Positions 55,408 to 64,000 of a DNA stretch of 64,000 nucleotides are shown in pieces. Each line of letters starts with the position of its first letter. The stretch's first letter is position 1. The notes beneath the pieces are model-generated. The model did no database searches, was not told the DNA's origin, and saw nothing but the letters and a program-made list of their open reading frames with translations. A program made the position numbers and the translations under genes. The stretch is from contig LSNW01000014.1 of NCBI GenBank assembly GCA_001566965.1, positions 164,733 to 228,732 on the forward strand, written 5' to 3'. Origin of the DNA: Methylothermaceae bacteria B42 (lineage in GTDB: Bacteria > Pseudomonadota > Gammaproteobacteria > Methylococcales > Methylothermaceae).

Positions 55408-56171
55408 CCCAATTTAAAATTGTGATCCCCGCCCGCCATGATTCCTCCCGGCTGCCCGGGAAATTATTGATGCCTCTGGCGGGAAAACCGGTGATTGTGC
55501 ACGTGTGTGAACAAGCCTTGGCCGCCGATGCCGAGGAAGTGATTGTAGCCACCGATCATGAGCAGATAGCAGAAGTGGTTTCCGCAACCGGTGTGCGGGC
55601 AATGCTGACCGATCCGGGGCATGAAAGCGGTACCGAGCGTCTTTTTGAAGTAGCTGCTCGTTGCGGATGGGATGAGGACGTCATCGTCGTGAACTGGCAA
55701 GGGGACGAGCCCCTCCTGACGCCAGCCCTGGTAAATCACCTGGCCCATTCCCTGGAGTCGCATCCAGCTGCTGCTGTGGCCACCCTTGCCGCGCCGTTGG
55801 CGGAAGATGAGATCTTTAATCCCCATGCGGTCAAAGTGGTGCTCAATCAGGATGGGTACGCCATGTATTTCAGCCGGGCGCCTATCCCGTGGGACCGGGA
55901 CGGATTTGCCCGGCAACCAATCGATATCCATCTTCAACACTATTTGCGCCACATTGGTGTTTACGCTTATCGGGCTGGTGTTTTAAAACGCTATGTCAAC
56001 TGGCCGAAGGCGCCGATAGAAGAAATCGAAGCGCTTGAACAATTACGGCTGTTATGGCACGGTGAACAGATATATGTAGTCACGGTGGCGCAGGCGCCAG
56101 AGGCTGGCGTCGATACGCTGGAAGACTTGGAAAGAGTGGAACGCTGTCTGGCCAGTAGTGAACCGGATTAA
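55404..56171 (+). CDS. kdsB: 3-deoxy-manno-octulosonate cytidylyltransferase
   Basis: Activates KDO as CMP-KDO for lipopolysaccharide. The nucleotidyltransferase motif [20 protein letters not shown] is at the start, with [20 protein letters not shown] and [16 protein letters not shown] following. 255 residues. It overlaps the Trm112-like gene (ATGA). Confidence 0.96.
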   Translation: MTQFKIVIPARHDSSRLPGKLLMPLAGKPVIVHVCEQALAADAEEVIVATDHEQIAEVVSATGVRAMLTDPGHESGTERLFEVAARCGWDEDVIVVNWQGDEPLLTPALVNHLAHSLESHPAAAVATLAAPLAEDEIFNPHAVKVVLNQDGYAMYFSRAPIPWDRDGFARQPIDIHLQHYLRHIGVYAYRAGVLKRYVNWPKAPIEEIEALEQLRLLWHGEQIYVVTVAQAPEAGVDTLEDLERVERCLASSEPD

Positions 56172-56189
56172 AAAGTTAGAGGTACTGTC

Positions 56190-56675
56190 ATGGTAAAAAT
56201 TTTGTTTGTTTGCATGGGGAATATCTGCCGTTCTCCCATGGCGGAAGGTGTCTTTCAAAAGCTCCTGGAAAAGCATGGGCTGGCCGATCAAGTGCTGATA
56301 GATTCTGCCGGTACCCATGCCTATCATGTGGGTAAATCGCCCGATCCCAGGGCGGTTCAGACTGCCCGGGCCCGGGGAATCGATTTGCAAAACCAACAAG
56401 CCCGGCAAGTGAGCGCCGGGGATTTCGACGAGTTTGATATGGTTTTGGTCATGGATGAGCAAAACTACGACGCACTCACTTTCATTTGTGCCAAACGGCA
56501 TCAAGGGAAATTGAAATATTTCCTCGATTTCGCCCCCCATTTGAAAACCCGCAACCTGCCCGACCCTTTTTACGGAGGTGATATCGGTTTCGAGCGGGTA
56601 ATGGATATGATTGAAGATGCCTGCGAAGGTCTGCTGAATCACATTCAAAGTCAAATGCAGCGCAGCATGCCCTAG
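56190..56675 (+). CDS. Low-molecular-weight protein tyrosine phosphatase
   Basis: A 161-residue phosphatase. The catalytic loop [15 protein letters not shown] (C-x4-CR variant: CxGNICRS) is at about 8-15 and the acid loop [13 protein letters not shown] carries the general-acid aspartate. Such enzymes often act on Wzc-type kinases; here there is no kinase but a Wzz-like protein 6 kb away. It lies 18 bp after kdsB. Confidence 0.93.
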   Translation: MVKILFVCMGNICRSPMAEGVFQKLLEKHGLADQVLIDSAGTHAYHVGKSPDPRAVQTARARGIDLQNQQARQVSAGDFDEFDMVLVMDEQNYDALTFICAKRHQGKLKYFLDFAPHLKTRNLPDPFYGGDIGFERVMDMIEDACEGLLNHIQSQMQRSMP

Positions 56676-56680
56676 CCTTG

Positions 56681-58174
56681 ATGGATAAAGCCTGCACTTT
56701 TATCATTTTTGGCGTCACGGGGCATTTGGCGCGCACCAAATTATTGCCTGCGCTGTACCGCCTGGATGCCGCTGGCATGCTCGCGCCACAAACCCGTATC
56801 GTCGGTTTGGGCAGGCGGGAGTGGGACAATGATATCTGGCGCCAGCAGGTGATCGGCCATTTACAGGAAGGGCTTGAGGATCTGGATCAAAAGCTGTTGG
56901 ACCGCTTTCTCCAGCGCCTGGCATTTATCTCCCTGGACTTAGGCGAACCCCAGCACTATCGGGCCATGGCCGAAGTATTGGCTGCTCCCGAGTATCCGCC
57001 GAATCTTGTTTTCTATTTAGCGATTCCACCGGATCAATATGCTTTGGCAGCCCGCAATTTGGCGGAAGTCAATTTGAACCAGGAAGACCATGGCTGGCGC
57101 CGTCTGGTGGTGGAAAAACCATTCGGTTACGATCTGGAGAGTGCGCAACTGCTGGATCACACCCTCCACCGCAATTTCCGGGAAGAACAGATCTACCGGA
57201 TTGACCACTATCTCGGCAAGGAAACCGTCCAGAACATTTTCGTTTTCCGGTTCGCCAATTTACTCTTGGAGCCTTTGTGGAATCGTAACTATATCGATCA
57301 CGTCCAGATCACCCATGCGGAAACTTCCGGCGTGGAAGGCCGGGCGGGTTATTATGACAGCGCTGGCGCTCTCCGTGATATGCTTCAGAGTCACCTGTTG
57401 CAGATGCTGGCATTGACGGCAATGGAGCCACCGCCGCAGCTGGATGCGGAATCGCTGCGGGACGAAAAGGTAAAAGTCCTCAAATCCATTCGCCCTATTC
57501 CCGCCAGCGCGGTGCACGCCCACGCTTTCCGGGCCCAATACGCCCGGGGCACCATAGAGGGTCGTGAAGTTCCCGGCTATCTGGAAGAAGAGGGGGTTCC
57601 TCCAAGCAGCAGCACCGAAACCTACGCCGCCTTGAAACTCTATTTGGATAATTGGCGCTGGCGTGGCGTGCCTTTCTATCTGCGCACGGGCAAGCGGTTG
57701 GCGAAAAACCGTTCCTTGATTGCCATTCGTTTCAAGCATCCGCCCCAACAGTTATTCCGGGAAACCCACATTAACCGCCTGGAACCAAACTGGTTACTGC
57801 TGGGCATCCAGCCTGAACAGTGCATCCGCGCGGAAGTGTATGTTCAGGAAAGCGGCACCGAAATGCGGGCCCGTAAGATTCAATTGGACGCCTCCACCTG
57901 TGGCATGCCCGCCAACCGGCTGGCGGCATACGAAACCTTATTGCTGGATGTGATAGACGGGGATCACTCCCTGTTTTTGCGCTCAGACGAGGTGTTATGG
58001 GCATGGAAGGTGGTCGATCCCATTCTGAAAGTATGGTCAGTGGAGCGTGATTACATTCATACTTATCCAGCAGGCAGCTGGGGGCCGGAGGAAGTCAATC
58101 GATTGTTTGACCGGGAAGATCATTATTGGCGTCACGGTCTGGATATCCATGAATGTCAGGAGGCAGCGCGATGA
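56681..58174 (+). CDS. zwf: Glucose-6-phosphate 1-dehydrogenase
   Basis: Oxidises glucose-6-phosphate to the lactone used by Pgl. The active site [13 protein letters not shown] is intact, and [11 protein letters not shown] and RTGKRLAKN are conserved. The dinucleotide loop reads [17 protein letters not shown], with His where most enzymes have Asp (GxxGDLA). ATG 56681 is preferred to the adjacent TTG 56678. 497 residues. The stop overlaps the next gene (ATGA). Confidence 0.96.
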   Translation: MDKACTFIIFGVTGHLARTKLLPALYRLDAAGMLAPQTRIVGLGRREWDNDIWRQQVIGHLQEGLEDLDQKLLDRFLQRLAFISLDLGEPQHYRAMAEVLAAPEYPPNLVFYLAIPPDQYALAARNLAEVNLNQEDHGWRRLVVEKPFGYDLESAQLLDHTLHRNFREEQIYRIDHYLGKETVQNIFVFRFANLLLEPLWNRNYIDHVQITHAETSGVEGRAGYYDSAGALRDMLQSHLLQMLALTAMEPPPQLDAESLRDEKVKVLKSIRPIPASAVHAHAFRAQYARGTIEGREVPGYLEEEGVPPSSSTETYAALKLYLDNWRWRGVPFYLRTGKRLAKNRSLIAIRFKHPPQQLFRETHINRLEPNWLLLGIQPEQCIRAEVYVQESGTEMRARKIQLDASTCGMPANRLAAYETLLLDVIDGDHSLFLRSDEVLWAWKVVDPILKVWSVERDYIHTYPAGSWGPEEVNRLFDREDHYWRHGLDIHECQEAAR

Positions 58175-58896
58175 CGATACAAACACAAACTGTGGAATAT
58201 CAAGAAGGGGAAACCCGCCTGATTGGCCTGTTGGCGTGGGATGATGCGCAAACGGCGCCGATGCCCGGCGTATTGGTATCCCACACCTGGGCGGGGCGGG
58301 ATGACTTTGCCTGTAACAAAGCCAAGGCCGTTGCCGAGTTGGGCTATGCGGGATTTGCCCTGGATCTCTACGGCGAGGGGAAAGTCGGCTCTGGCCCGGA
58401 AGAAAATGCCAAGCTCATGCAGCCCTTTTTGGACGACCGGGCCTTGTTGCAGAGGCGAATGTCAGCCGCTCTGGAAGCGCTTCGAGCCCAACGGCAGGTA
58501 GATAACAAACGCATTGCCGCCATGGGATTTTGTTTCGGTGGGCTTTGTGTACTGGATTTGGCCAGAATTGGCGCGGATTTGAATGGCGTCGTCAGTTTCC
58601 ACGGCCTGCTCAATCCGCCGGGAAATACCCAAGGCACAAAAATCAAAGCCAAGGTGTTGGTACTGCACGGCCACGACGACCCCATGGTCCCCGTGGAAGA
58701 TGTCGTCGCGTTGGAACAAGAGTTGACCGAAGCCGGCGCTGACTGGCAGGTCCACGTTTACGGCAACACCATGCATGCCTTTACCAACCCCAAAGCGAAC
58801 GATCCTGGCTTTGGCACCGTCTATAACCCGGTAGCGGACCGACGCTCCTGGATTTCCCTGCAAAACTTTCTGGAAGAGATTTTCACTGCATCATGA
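58171..58896 (+). CDS. Dienelactone hydrolase family protein
   Basis: Alpha/beta-hydrolase of 241 residues. The nucleophile cysteine is in GFCFGGLC, the acid in HGHDDPMVP and the histidine in [11 protein letters not shown]. The family includes carboxymethylenebutenolidase, but most genomic members have unknown substrates. ATG 58171 overlaps the zwf stop and has GGAGG seven bases before it. Its end overlaps accA (ATGA). Confidence 0.9.
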   Translation: MTIQTQTVEYQEGETRLIGLLAWDDAQTAPMPGVLVSHTWAGRDDFACNKAKAVAELGYAGFALDLYGEGKVGSGPEENAKLMQPFLDDRALLQRRMSAALEALRAQRQVDNKRIAAMGFCFGGLCVLDLARIGADLNGVVSFHGLLNPPGNTQGTKIKAKVLVLHGHDDPMVPVEDVVALEQELTEAGADWQVHVYGNTMHAFTNPKANDPGFGTVYNPVADRRSWISLQNFLEEIFTAS

Positions 58897-59858
58897 ATTT
58901 GAACTATCTGGATTTCGAACAACCCGTTGCCGATTTAGAAGCCAAGATTGAGGAACTCAAGCGAGTTGGTTTTGACAACGAGATCAATATTTCCGAGGAA
59001 ATCGCCCGGCTGGAAGAAAAAAGCCGCAAACTGACCGAATCCATTTTTTCCTCCCTGTCGGCCTGGCAAATTTCCCAACTTTCCCGCCACCCCTTGCGTC
59101 CGTATACACTGGATTATATTGATCTGATCTTTACCGATTTCCATGAACTCCACGGTGATCGTACCTTTGCCGATGACCCGGCGATAGTCGGCGGTCTGGC
59201 CCGCCTGGAAGGGCGGCCGGTGATGGTGATCGGCCAGCAAAAGGGGCGCGATACCAAGGAAAAACTACGCCGTAATTTTGGCATGCCCCGTCCCGAAGGT
59301 TACCGCAAGGCACTGCGCCTCATGCAAATGGCCGAGCGCTTTCAATTGCCGGTGGTGACTTTTATTGACACCCCGGGAGCTTATCCTGGCATTGATGCCG
59401 AAGAACGGGGGCAAAGTGAAGCTATCGCCCGCAATTTGTTTGTCATGGCCCAGCTTAAAACCCCCATTGTCTGCACCGTCATCGGAGAAGGCGGTTCCGG
59501 CGGGGCGTTGGCCATCGGTGTCGGTGACCGGTTATTGATGCTGCAATACAGTACCTATTCGGTCATCTCCCCGGAAGGTTGCGCTTCCATTCTCTGGAAA
59601 AGCGCCGACAAGGCCGAGTTGGCGGCAGAAGCCATGGGCATTACTTCTGAGCGTCTGGAAGAGCTGGGATTGATTGACGAGATTATTCCAGAACCTCTGG
59701 GGGGCGCCCACCGGGACAAGAAAAAGGCGGCGGCCAATATTAAGGAAGCCCTGCTAAAGCATCTGGATCAGCTGGAAAAAAGGCCGCTGCAAAAACTGCT
59801 GGATGAACGTTATCAGCGGCTCATGAGTTACGGGGTATACACCGAAGAGAGTGCATGA
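58893..59858 (+). CDS. accA: Acetyl-CoA carboxylase carboxyltransferase alpha subunit
   Basis: Transfers carboxyl from biotin to acetyl-CoA with AccD. The 321-residue protein begins [20 protein letters not shown] like E. coli AccA, with [52 protein letters not shown] and [11 protein letters not shown] all conserved. It is 23 kb from accB-accC. Both ends overlap neighbours by four bases. Confidence 0.97.
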   Translation: MNLNYLDFEQPVADLEAKIEELKRVGFDNEINISEEIARLEEKSRKLTESIFSSLSAWQISQLSRHPLRPYTLDYIDLIFTDFHELHGDRTFADDPAIVGGLARLEGRPVMVIGQQKGRDTKEKLRRNFGMPRPEGYRKALRLMQMAERFQLPVVTFIDTPGAYPGIDAEERGQSEAIARNLFVMAQLKTPIVCTVIGEGGSGGALAIGVGDRLLMLQYSTYSVISPEGCASILWKSADKAELAAEAMGITSERLEELGLIDEIIPEPLGGAHRDKKKAAANIKEALLKHLDQLEKRPLQKLLDERYQRLMSYGVYTEESA

Positions 59859-61165
59859 CCGATCTGCTTCAGCATTTAAGGCGCTTTCTCGAAGAAACTT
59901 CCCTTTCCCATTTCAAGATTGCTTACAGCGGGGGCCTGGATTCCCATGCGTTGCTGTATCTTTGCTCCCGCTTGCAAGACCTGTGGCCATTCGCCGCCAT
60001 CCACATCAACCACGGCCTGCAACCCGATTCATCCGCTTGGGCTGAACATTGCCGCCGAACGTGCGCATCACTCAATCTTCCTATCCGGATTATTACTGTC
60101 AACGCCGAAGCCGCGCCAGGCCAAAGCCCGGAAGAAGCAGCGAGGAACGCCCGGTACCAGGCCCTGTCTCAACATCTTGAGCCCGGCGAAGGGCTGCTCC
60201 TTGCCCAACACCAAGACGACCAAGCCGAAACCGTGTTGCTGCAACTGCTACGGGGCGCCGGTCCTGCGGGCCTGGCCGGCATGCCTATTGCCGCGCCTCT
60301 TGGAAAGGGGAAACTCCTGCGGCCTTTGCTGGGTATTCCCCGTAGTGCCTTGAAGGAATACGCCGAATCCCATCATCTGACATGGCTGGAAGATCCCAGC
60401 AATCAAGATTTATCCTTCGACCGCAATTTTCTCCGCCATCAGGTTCTCCCGCTAATAGCCAAGCGCTGGCCGGCCTATGCCCGCGCCATCTCTCGCAGCG
60501 CCCGCCATTGTTGTGAAGCTCACGGCATTTTGGCGGAAGTTTCAGCGCAAATGTTGGAGACGGCAGAAGCCGATGACGGTGGTTTGAAAATTGATGCTAT
60601 CACTCAATTCACTCCTCCCCATCAGCGCTTGTTGTTACGCGCCTGGCTGCAAAAACATGGCTTTAGGTTGCCGCCCGAGCCCTTTATCCGAAGAGTTTTG
60701 ACCGAAGTCATCGGCGCCAAACACGATCGTATGCCCAAAGTGGTATGGAAAGAAGGGGAAATTCGCCGCTACGACGATAAGCTCTATGTTCTTTCTCCCT
60801 ACCAGCTATTCCCACGGAAAAATTATCTATGGACGGGAAATTCGCCATTGGTATTGGAAGGAAACGGCACCCTCAAGACACGGCCTGCAACCGGTCAGGG
60901 CATCGTACTCAAATACTGGCAACATGGAAGAAAAGAAGTCCGCTACCGCCAGGGCGGAGAAGTCTGCCGCTTGCCTAACCGCCAAGGGCATCGCAGCCTG
61001 AAAAAACTATTCCAGGAATTCCGCATCCCTCCCTGGCTCAGAGAGCGGGCGCCATTGATTTATATTGATGGCAAACTGGCCGCGGTGGCGGATTTTTGGG
61101 TTTGCGAACCTTTTGCCGCCAAGGACAAAGAAGCGGGTGTGCTTCTTGTGTGGGATGGGGCTTAG
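59855..61165 (+). CDS. tilS: tRNA(Ile)-lysidine synthetase
   Basis: Modifies C34 of the AUA-reading tRNA-Ile. The PP-loop is [13 protein letters not shown] and [17 protein letters not shown] follows; [25 protein letters not shown] (in two parts) and the C-terminal TilS domains are present. 436 residues. accA-tilS is the normal gammaproteobacterial order. It ends the long plus-strand run starting at exbB. Confidence 0.95.
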   Translation: MTDLLQHLRRFLEETSLSHFKIAYSGGLDSHALLYLCSRLQDLWPFAAIHINHGLQPDSSAWAEHCRRTCASLNLPIRIITVNAEAAPGQSPEEAARNARYQALSQHLEPGEGLLLAQHQDDQAETVLLQLLRGAGPAGLAGMPIAAPLGKGKLLRPLLGIPRSALKEYAESHHLTWLEDPSNQDLSFDRNFLRHQVLPLIAKRWPAYARAISRSARHCCEAHGILAEVSAQMLETAEADDGGLKIDAITQFTPPHQRLLLRAWLQKHGFRLPPEPFIRRVLTEVIGAKHDRMPKVVWKEGEIRRYDDKLYVLSPYQLFPRKNYLWTGNSPLVLEGNGTLKTRPATGQGIVLKYWQHGRKEVRYRQGGEVCRLPNRQGHRSLKKLFQEFRIPPWLRERAPLIYIDGKLAAVADFWVCEPFAAKDKEAGVLLVWDGA

Positions 61166-61180
61166 TTTAGTGAAATTAAA

Positions 61181-61199
61181 GAATCGCTGAATAATTCAG
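61181..61199 (+). repeat. Second copy of the 19-bp dispersed word
   Basis: GAATCGCTGAATAATTCAG, one base different from 26860-26878. Here it stands 15 bp after tilS at the border of the accessory zone, as would an old insertion-sequence end. Confidence 0.5.
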
Positions 61200-61352
61200 T
61201 GTTTCCCTACCCCGAATATTTCACCAGCATCCCGGCTGATGGCGCAGGATAGGCGCGGCTGAACGCTGGCTTGGACTGAAAAATCGCCGGGAGCGATTTG
61301 GAACAGCCGCAGGCTGGCCCGAAGGGAGATCTACAGGGAAGTAGATCGTAAC

Positions 61353-61555
61353 GTGCGTACTAAGGTTCGCAACCTACTGGCTCTGGGAACAGGCAAACGC
61401 CAGGGCTTGATCTCTGGATGAAAGCGCATGGGTATGCCTGATCTCGCCGTGTGCTCCCTTCTTGTGAACCGCTTGAGTAGCGGACCCGCATGTTTGGTGG
61501 TGTGGGGAGGACGGGTTAGAAGCACGCCCTTACCCGAGTGGGAGTTTTATAATGA
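61353..61555 (+). mobile_element. Group II intron-like remnant without an ORF
   Basis: The stretch opens GTGCGTACTAAGG, as many bacterial group II introns open with GTGCG. It ends with a block like domains V-VI of such introns: GAACCGC at 61466, CGGACCCGCATG, TTTGGTGGTGTGGGGAGGAC and a hairpin GACGGGTTAGAAGCACGCCC. No reverse transcriptase frame exists, so it would be a deleted remnant. The upstream 61200-61352 has several short inverted repeats and no gene. Confidence is limited because I cannot fold it here. Confidence 0.45.
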
Positions 61556-61561
61556 CTGAAG

Positions 61562-62176
61562 CTATTTACTCAGAACCTCCGTATTCTTCAGATAAATAGT
61601 ACTGCATGAAATCCGGTCATTTTCTTGATTCATGAAGATCCCGATATAATCCGGCAAGCCAGCCCAAGAAGGCGGTGGCGCGGATGGCCCTGCGTCTTTG
61701 GTTTTATACAGGAACACACCTTCGATGAAGGCCACAGTAGCGATACCGTATATCTTTGCAAATTTGAGCGCTCCGGATTGAAAGCTACATGTGGCGAAAA
61801 TCATCGCCTTATGCGCCTTTACATCCTACATTTTCGCCCATAGGGAGAGTAGCTTTTCCCTTTCAACTGGTCTGCTATAACGTTTGCACTCCACTAGAAC
61901 AACTATCTGAGCACCATTTAAAATGGTGAGCTGGGCAACCGCATCGAACTCATAGTCTCCGCCAGCGCCGCATAGGTGGCTAAGATGCTTCACCTCAAAT
62001 TTGTCGAGCATTCCACCGGCATCCCGTAGCCAACCAACAACCTGCTTCTCATACTCTTCGGGCGATATGTCCACAGTACTTGCTGGATTCCAGGGCGACT
62101 TAGGATTTCGTTTCGGCACTATCCCTCCCACATACCCAAACGATTCGCATATGTGGCGCGCGTCAAGCGCATCCAA
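61562..62176 (-). pseudogene. Broken Mrr-like restriction endonuclease gene
   Basis: Two halves lie in one frame, split by a TAG at 61823-61825. The first (to 61826) has DYEFDAVAQLTILNG and VVLVECKRYSRPVEREKL, the D-x(n)-ExK nuclease core. The second has KAMIFATCSFQSGALKFAKI and GIATVAFIEG, the usual continuation. An ATG with N-terminus MSKYQLLRSLGCA is just upstream in another frame, suggesting a second lesion near 62175. Probably a decayed restriction or related nuclease gene. Confidence 0.75.
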
Positions 62177-62231
62177 GTGAGCGTAGCAGTTGATACTTAC
62201 TCATGACCGCCGCCCCTGGTAAACGGGCTTA

Positions 62232-62474
62232 GTGGACTGGTCACTATCCAAGCTTCGAATGAAGTGTACGATGTCAATGCATCAAACAGAGGAGGCGATC
62301 AAACCGTTTCGTGGGGACTTGGTGGTAGGCGCCGAATGCATGTTTTCCTGGTACTGGTTGGCGGCTCTTTGCCTTCGGGAAAAGATTAAGTTCGGGCCAT
62401 GCTTTGTCTATGAAAGCCATTCATGGCGGTATCCCTGTCTCTTACCCTTCGGGCAGCTTGCTGTCCAAATTTGA
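62232..62474 (+). pseudogene. IS110-family transposase remnant
   Basis: The frame contains KPFRGDLVVGAECMFSWYWLAAL, which matches the DxxxGxECMxxWYWLADLC region of IS110/IS1111 transposases. About residue 52 the match jumps to another frame (GHALSMKAIHGG at about 62396-62431), so a frameshift has occurred. Both ends of the original gene are missing. Confidence 0.7.
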
Positions 62475-62625
62475 TCCGGTCAAATTTGTGTGCGCAGGCA
62501 CGGCCTGACGCAATAAGGAAAAGTTAAGGCAGCAGAAACGACAAGCGTATATTTTAAAAATCCGATTATTTCGGAGAAAAACTCGTTTTGCCTATTGACA
62601 AGAGGCGGTCATATAGATGTTAGCA

Positions 62626-62958
62626 TTATTTTTTCCTTACCAGTCTCTCAAGCAAAACATCCTCGATGTTTCGCCGGGAATCAATAACCAATAGCACATA
62701 AACCTGCTCTTCATAAATGCGGTAAATCATCCGCCATGGAGGAATGATCAATTCTCGATATTGAATAATGCCTTGATCCTTAAGCTCTGGGACAATTCGG
62801 CCCCTTTGGGGAAAAGAGCAAAGATTTGAAGCTTTGGTTTTTATTTTTTTAAGGCTGTCTCTGGCAGCTAACGGACTATCAATGCATATATACTCAATAA
62901 TGGACTTCAGATCCTCTTCAGCAGCTTGTGCCCATAGCACCTTATAATTTCTTGCCAT
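62626..62958 (-). CDS. RelE/ParE-family toxin
   Basis: A 110-residue protein with KVLWAQAAEEDLKSIIEYI at the start and the ParE/RelE strand set QYRELIIPPWRMIYRIYEE. The LR/WRMIY core is typical of toxins that cut mRNA or act on gyrase; which is not clear. It starts three bases after the antitoxin stop, so the two form a toxin-antitoxin operon. Confidence 0.88.
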   Translation of the reverse strand: MARNYKVLWAQAAEEDLKSIIEYICIDSPLAARDSLKKIKTKASNLCSFPQRGRIVPELKDQGIIQYRELIIPPWRMIYRIYEEQVYVLLVIDSRRNIEDVLLERLVRKK

Positions 62959-62961
62959 TAA

Positions 62962-63234
62962 TCAGGAATCAACCAGTTTCTCTAAATCAGAAAATACTTG
63001 GTCTTGCGTTTTTGATTTTCCTTTTAGGATGTCCTCCTCACCCAAGGATATCAATTTCATTAATCCTATGGCGTTCCGCATATTTTCGTAACTTTCGGGA
63101 TCTTGAAGCACGGCTCTCGGTTCACCATTTTGTGTAATGATGATGGGCCGGTGAGTTTCATTTACCTGCTTTAACATATCAGCAGCCTTGGACTTCAGGA
63201 ATGATATTGGCTTGATATCAGTAGAAATTTTCAT
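62962..63234 (-). CDS. Phd/YefM-family antitoxin
   Basis: A 90-residue antitoxin. DIKPISFLKSKAADMLKQV and PIIITQNGEPRAVLQDPESYE match the Phd/YefM DNA-binding N-terminus; the C-terminal region would wrap the toxin. ATG 63234 has GGAGG eight bases upstream; GTG 63243 is too close to it. Likely represses its own promoter. Confidence 0.9.
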   Translation of the reverse strand: MKISTDIKPISFLKSKAADMLKQVNETHRPIIITQNGEPRAVLQDPESYENMRNAIGLMKLISLGEEDILKGKSKTQDQVFSDLEKLVDS

Positions 63235-63256
63235 AACAATCACCTCCAGTCCTTTT

Positions 63257-63284
63257 ATGGTACTATATTATGGCTGGATGTCAA
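63257..63284 (-). promoter_or_regulatory. Promoter of the toxin-antitoxin operon
   Basis: On the minus strand TTGACA (63279-63284) is followed after 16 bases by TACCAT (63257-63262). The -10 region overlaps an A/T palindrome (TATGGTACTATA, 63256-63267), a likely site for the antitoxin. Confidence 0.5.
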
Positions 63285-63329
63285 TATTCAACAAAAAATG
63301 GTACTTATTGCGCTAACGTTAAAGCTATG

Positions 63330-63530
63330 CGGCGCTAACGAAGCACAGCGTAGTTTGCGTCCGAACGAGCGTATTGAGTACGCCCGCCATGGGCATGAAC
63401 TGATGGGGTGCAAGTCTCCCCTGTAGGCGTACCTGTCATGTTCACGATGTGGACTACTATAACTACTAGCCGACGGCGACCCCCCTGCGTCAGACTAGTT
63501 GTCGCCTCTATAAAACAGAGGAATTAAACG
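63330..63530 (+). other. Structured leader of the IS3-type element, no ORF
   Basis: About 200 bp with many inverted repeats and the word GATGGGGTGCAAGTCTCCCC TG split by a short loop (near 63404-63423), then GGCGAC...GTCGCC (63475-63506). It has no reading frame and ends in GAGGA before the transposase ATG. It could be a remnant of a group II intron or a regulatory leader of the insertion sequence. Confidence 0.4.
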
Positions 63531-64000
63531 ATGTCCCAACGTTATAGTGACGCATTTAAAGAACAAGCCATAACAAAAGTATTGCAACGTGGTGATAAAA
63601 CGATACAGGGTATCGCTGATGAATTGAATGTAAACTTGTTTACCCTTAAAAACTGGCTAAAGAAACCTCGAACAACGCCTATGACAGACACCCCGATGAA
63701 TAAACGCCCAGTTGATAGGTCAATGGCAGAGCGTTTTGCTTTATTAATGGAAAGCGCCGCTTTAGAAGGTGAGGCGTTGAATGCCTTTTGCCGTCAACAA
63801 GGTATTTTTCCGCATCATCTTGATCGTTGGAAAGACGAGTTTGTTAAAAAAGCCGATAAAGCCGAACAATCAGGGAAATCCCGATCAGACAGGTCTTTAC
63901 GGGATGAGATTAAACAACTGGAGAAAGAATTAAATCGCAAGGAAAAGGCCTTGGCAGAAGCCGCCGCCTTATTGGTGCTACAAAAAAAGTGCCGAGCGGG
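63531..64000 (+). mobile_element. IS3-type transposase OrfA, cut by window end
   Basis: The frame opens at ATG 63531 (MSQRYSDAFKEQAITKVLQ) and stays open to the window end. It has the IS3 OrfA helix-turn-helix (IQGIADELNVNLFTLKNWLK), then a further helical block (MAERFALLMESAALEGEALN) and the leucine-zipper-like ending KELNRKEKALAEAAALLVL of the longer IS3-family OrfA proteins. GAGGA is nine bases upstream. OrfB would lie beyond the window. Confidence 0.85.

Noticed and set aside
61823..61825. TAG read as an amino acid such as pyrrolysine
   Set aside because: The setting is a decayed locus in a gammaproteobacterium and a second frame lesion is likely, so loss of function is simpler.

Overview
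The window is about 64 kb of a Gram-negative gammaproteobacterial chromosome. Lipid A and KDO genes (lpxK, kdsB), the accB-accC-prmA-DUF3426 run, the fxsA/cutA/dsbD/tlpA cluster, minCDE and a class A RNase P RNA all point that way. The sugar genes pgi, pgl and zwf together with copper-type proteins would suit a methylotroph or sulfur oxidiser of the Methylococcales/Chromatiales type, but nothing here fixes the genus. Base composition is near 50% GC through most of the window, with a clear GC-rich patch inside thiC.

Layout. 1-4034: phosphate uptake operon pstS-pstC-pstA-(pstB), minus strand, behind a good Pho box. 4275-6041: a secreted GH114-type lipoprotein. 6172-10856: psiE, pepN, DUF423, nnrU and moaB on the minus strand. 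11271-13248: thiC under a TPP riboswitch. 13474-15666: minCDE and a small winged-helix protein. 15723-18612: a Met/Gly-rich exported coiled-coil protein and a four-gene set of two DUF1538 membrane proteins, a P-II-like protein and a CBS protein. 18617-24912: uspA-type gene, yheS, gamma carbonic anhydrase, lemA plus a GIDE/EF-hand partner, and a PilZ-like protein. 25111-26603: rnpB, rsmI and a coupled micro-ORF. 27256-31635: pgi-pgl and a Tat-exported multicopper oxidase. 32001-36364: SelW-like gene, DUF3426 gene, prmA, accC, accB, aroQ. 36711-41046: tlpA-like gene, dsbD, cutA, fxsA, a CBS gene flanked by two 176-177 bp repeats, DUF2892. 41186-52196: uvrD, an M14/GCS2 pair, a PHP phosphoesterase, an ABC exporter, a Wzz-like protein with a recombinase-like tail, purK and purE. 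52555-61165: a DUF1931 histone-fold protein, exbB-exbD-lpxK-trm112-kdsB-phosphatase-zwf-dienelactone hydrolase-accA-tilS. 61166-64000: accessory zone with a group II intron-like remnant, a broken Mrr-like nuclease gene, an IS110 remnant, a toxin-antitoxin pair and the start of an IS3-type element.

Most interesting points: (1) the Wzz-like chain-length protein whose cytoplasmic tail resembles a catalytically degenerate tyrosine recombinase; (2) the DUF1538-DUF1538-PII-CBS set, which looks like a nucleotide-regulated transporter of unknown substrate; (3) several families of structured intergenic repeats: twin 177-bp elements with terminal inverted repeats, and palindromic elements with unrelated long arms but a related core; (4) a bacterial doublet histone-fold protein; (5) two exported proteins with Met/Gly-rich tracts, one a multicopper oxidase. 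All calls come from reading the sequence; no database search was run.
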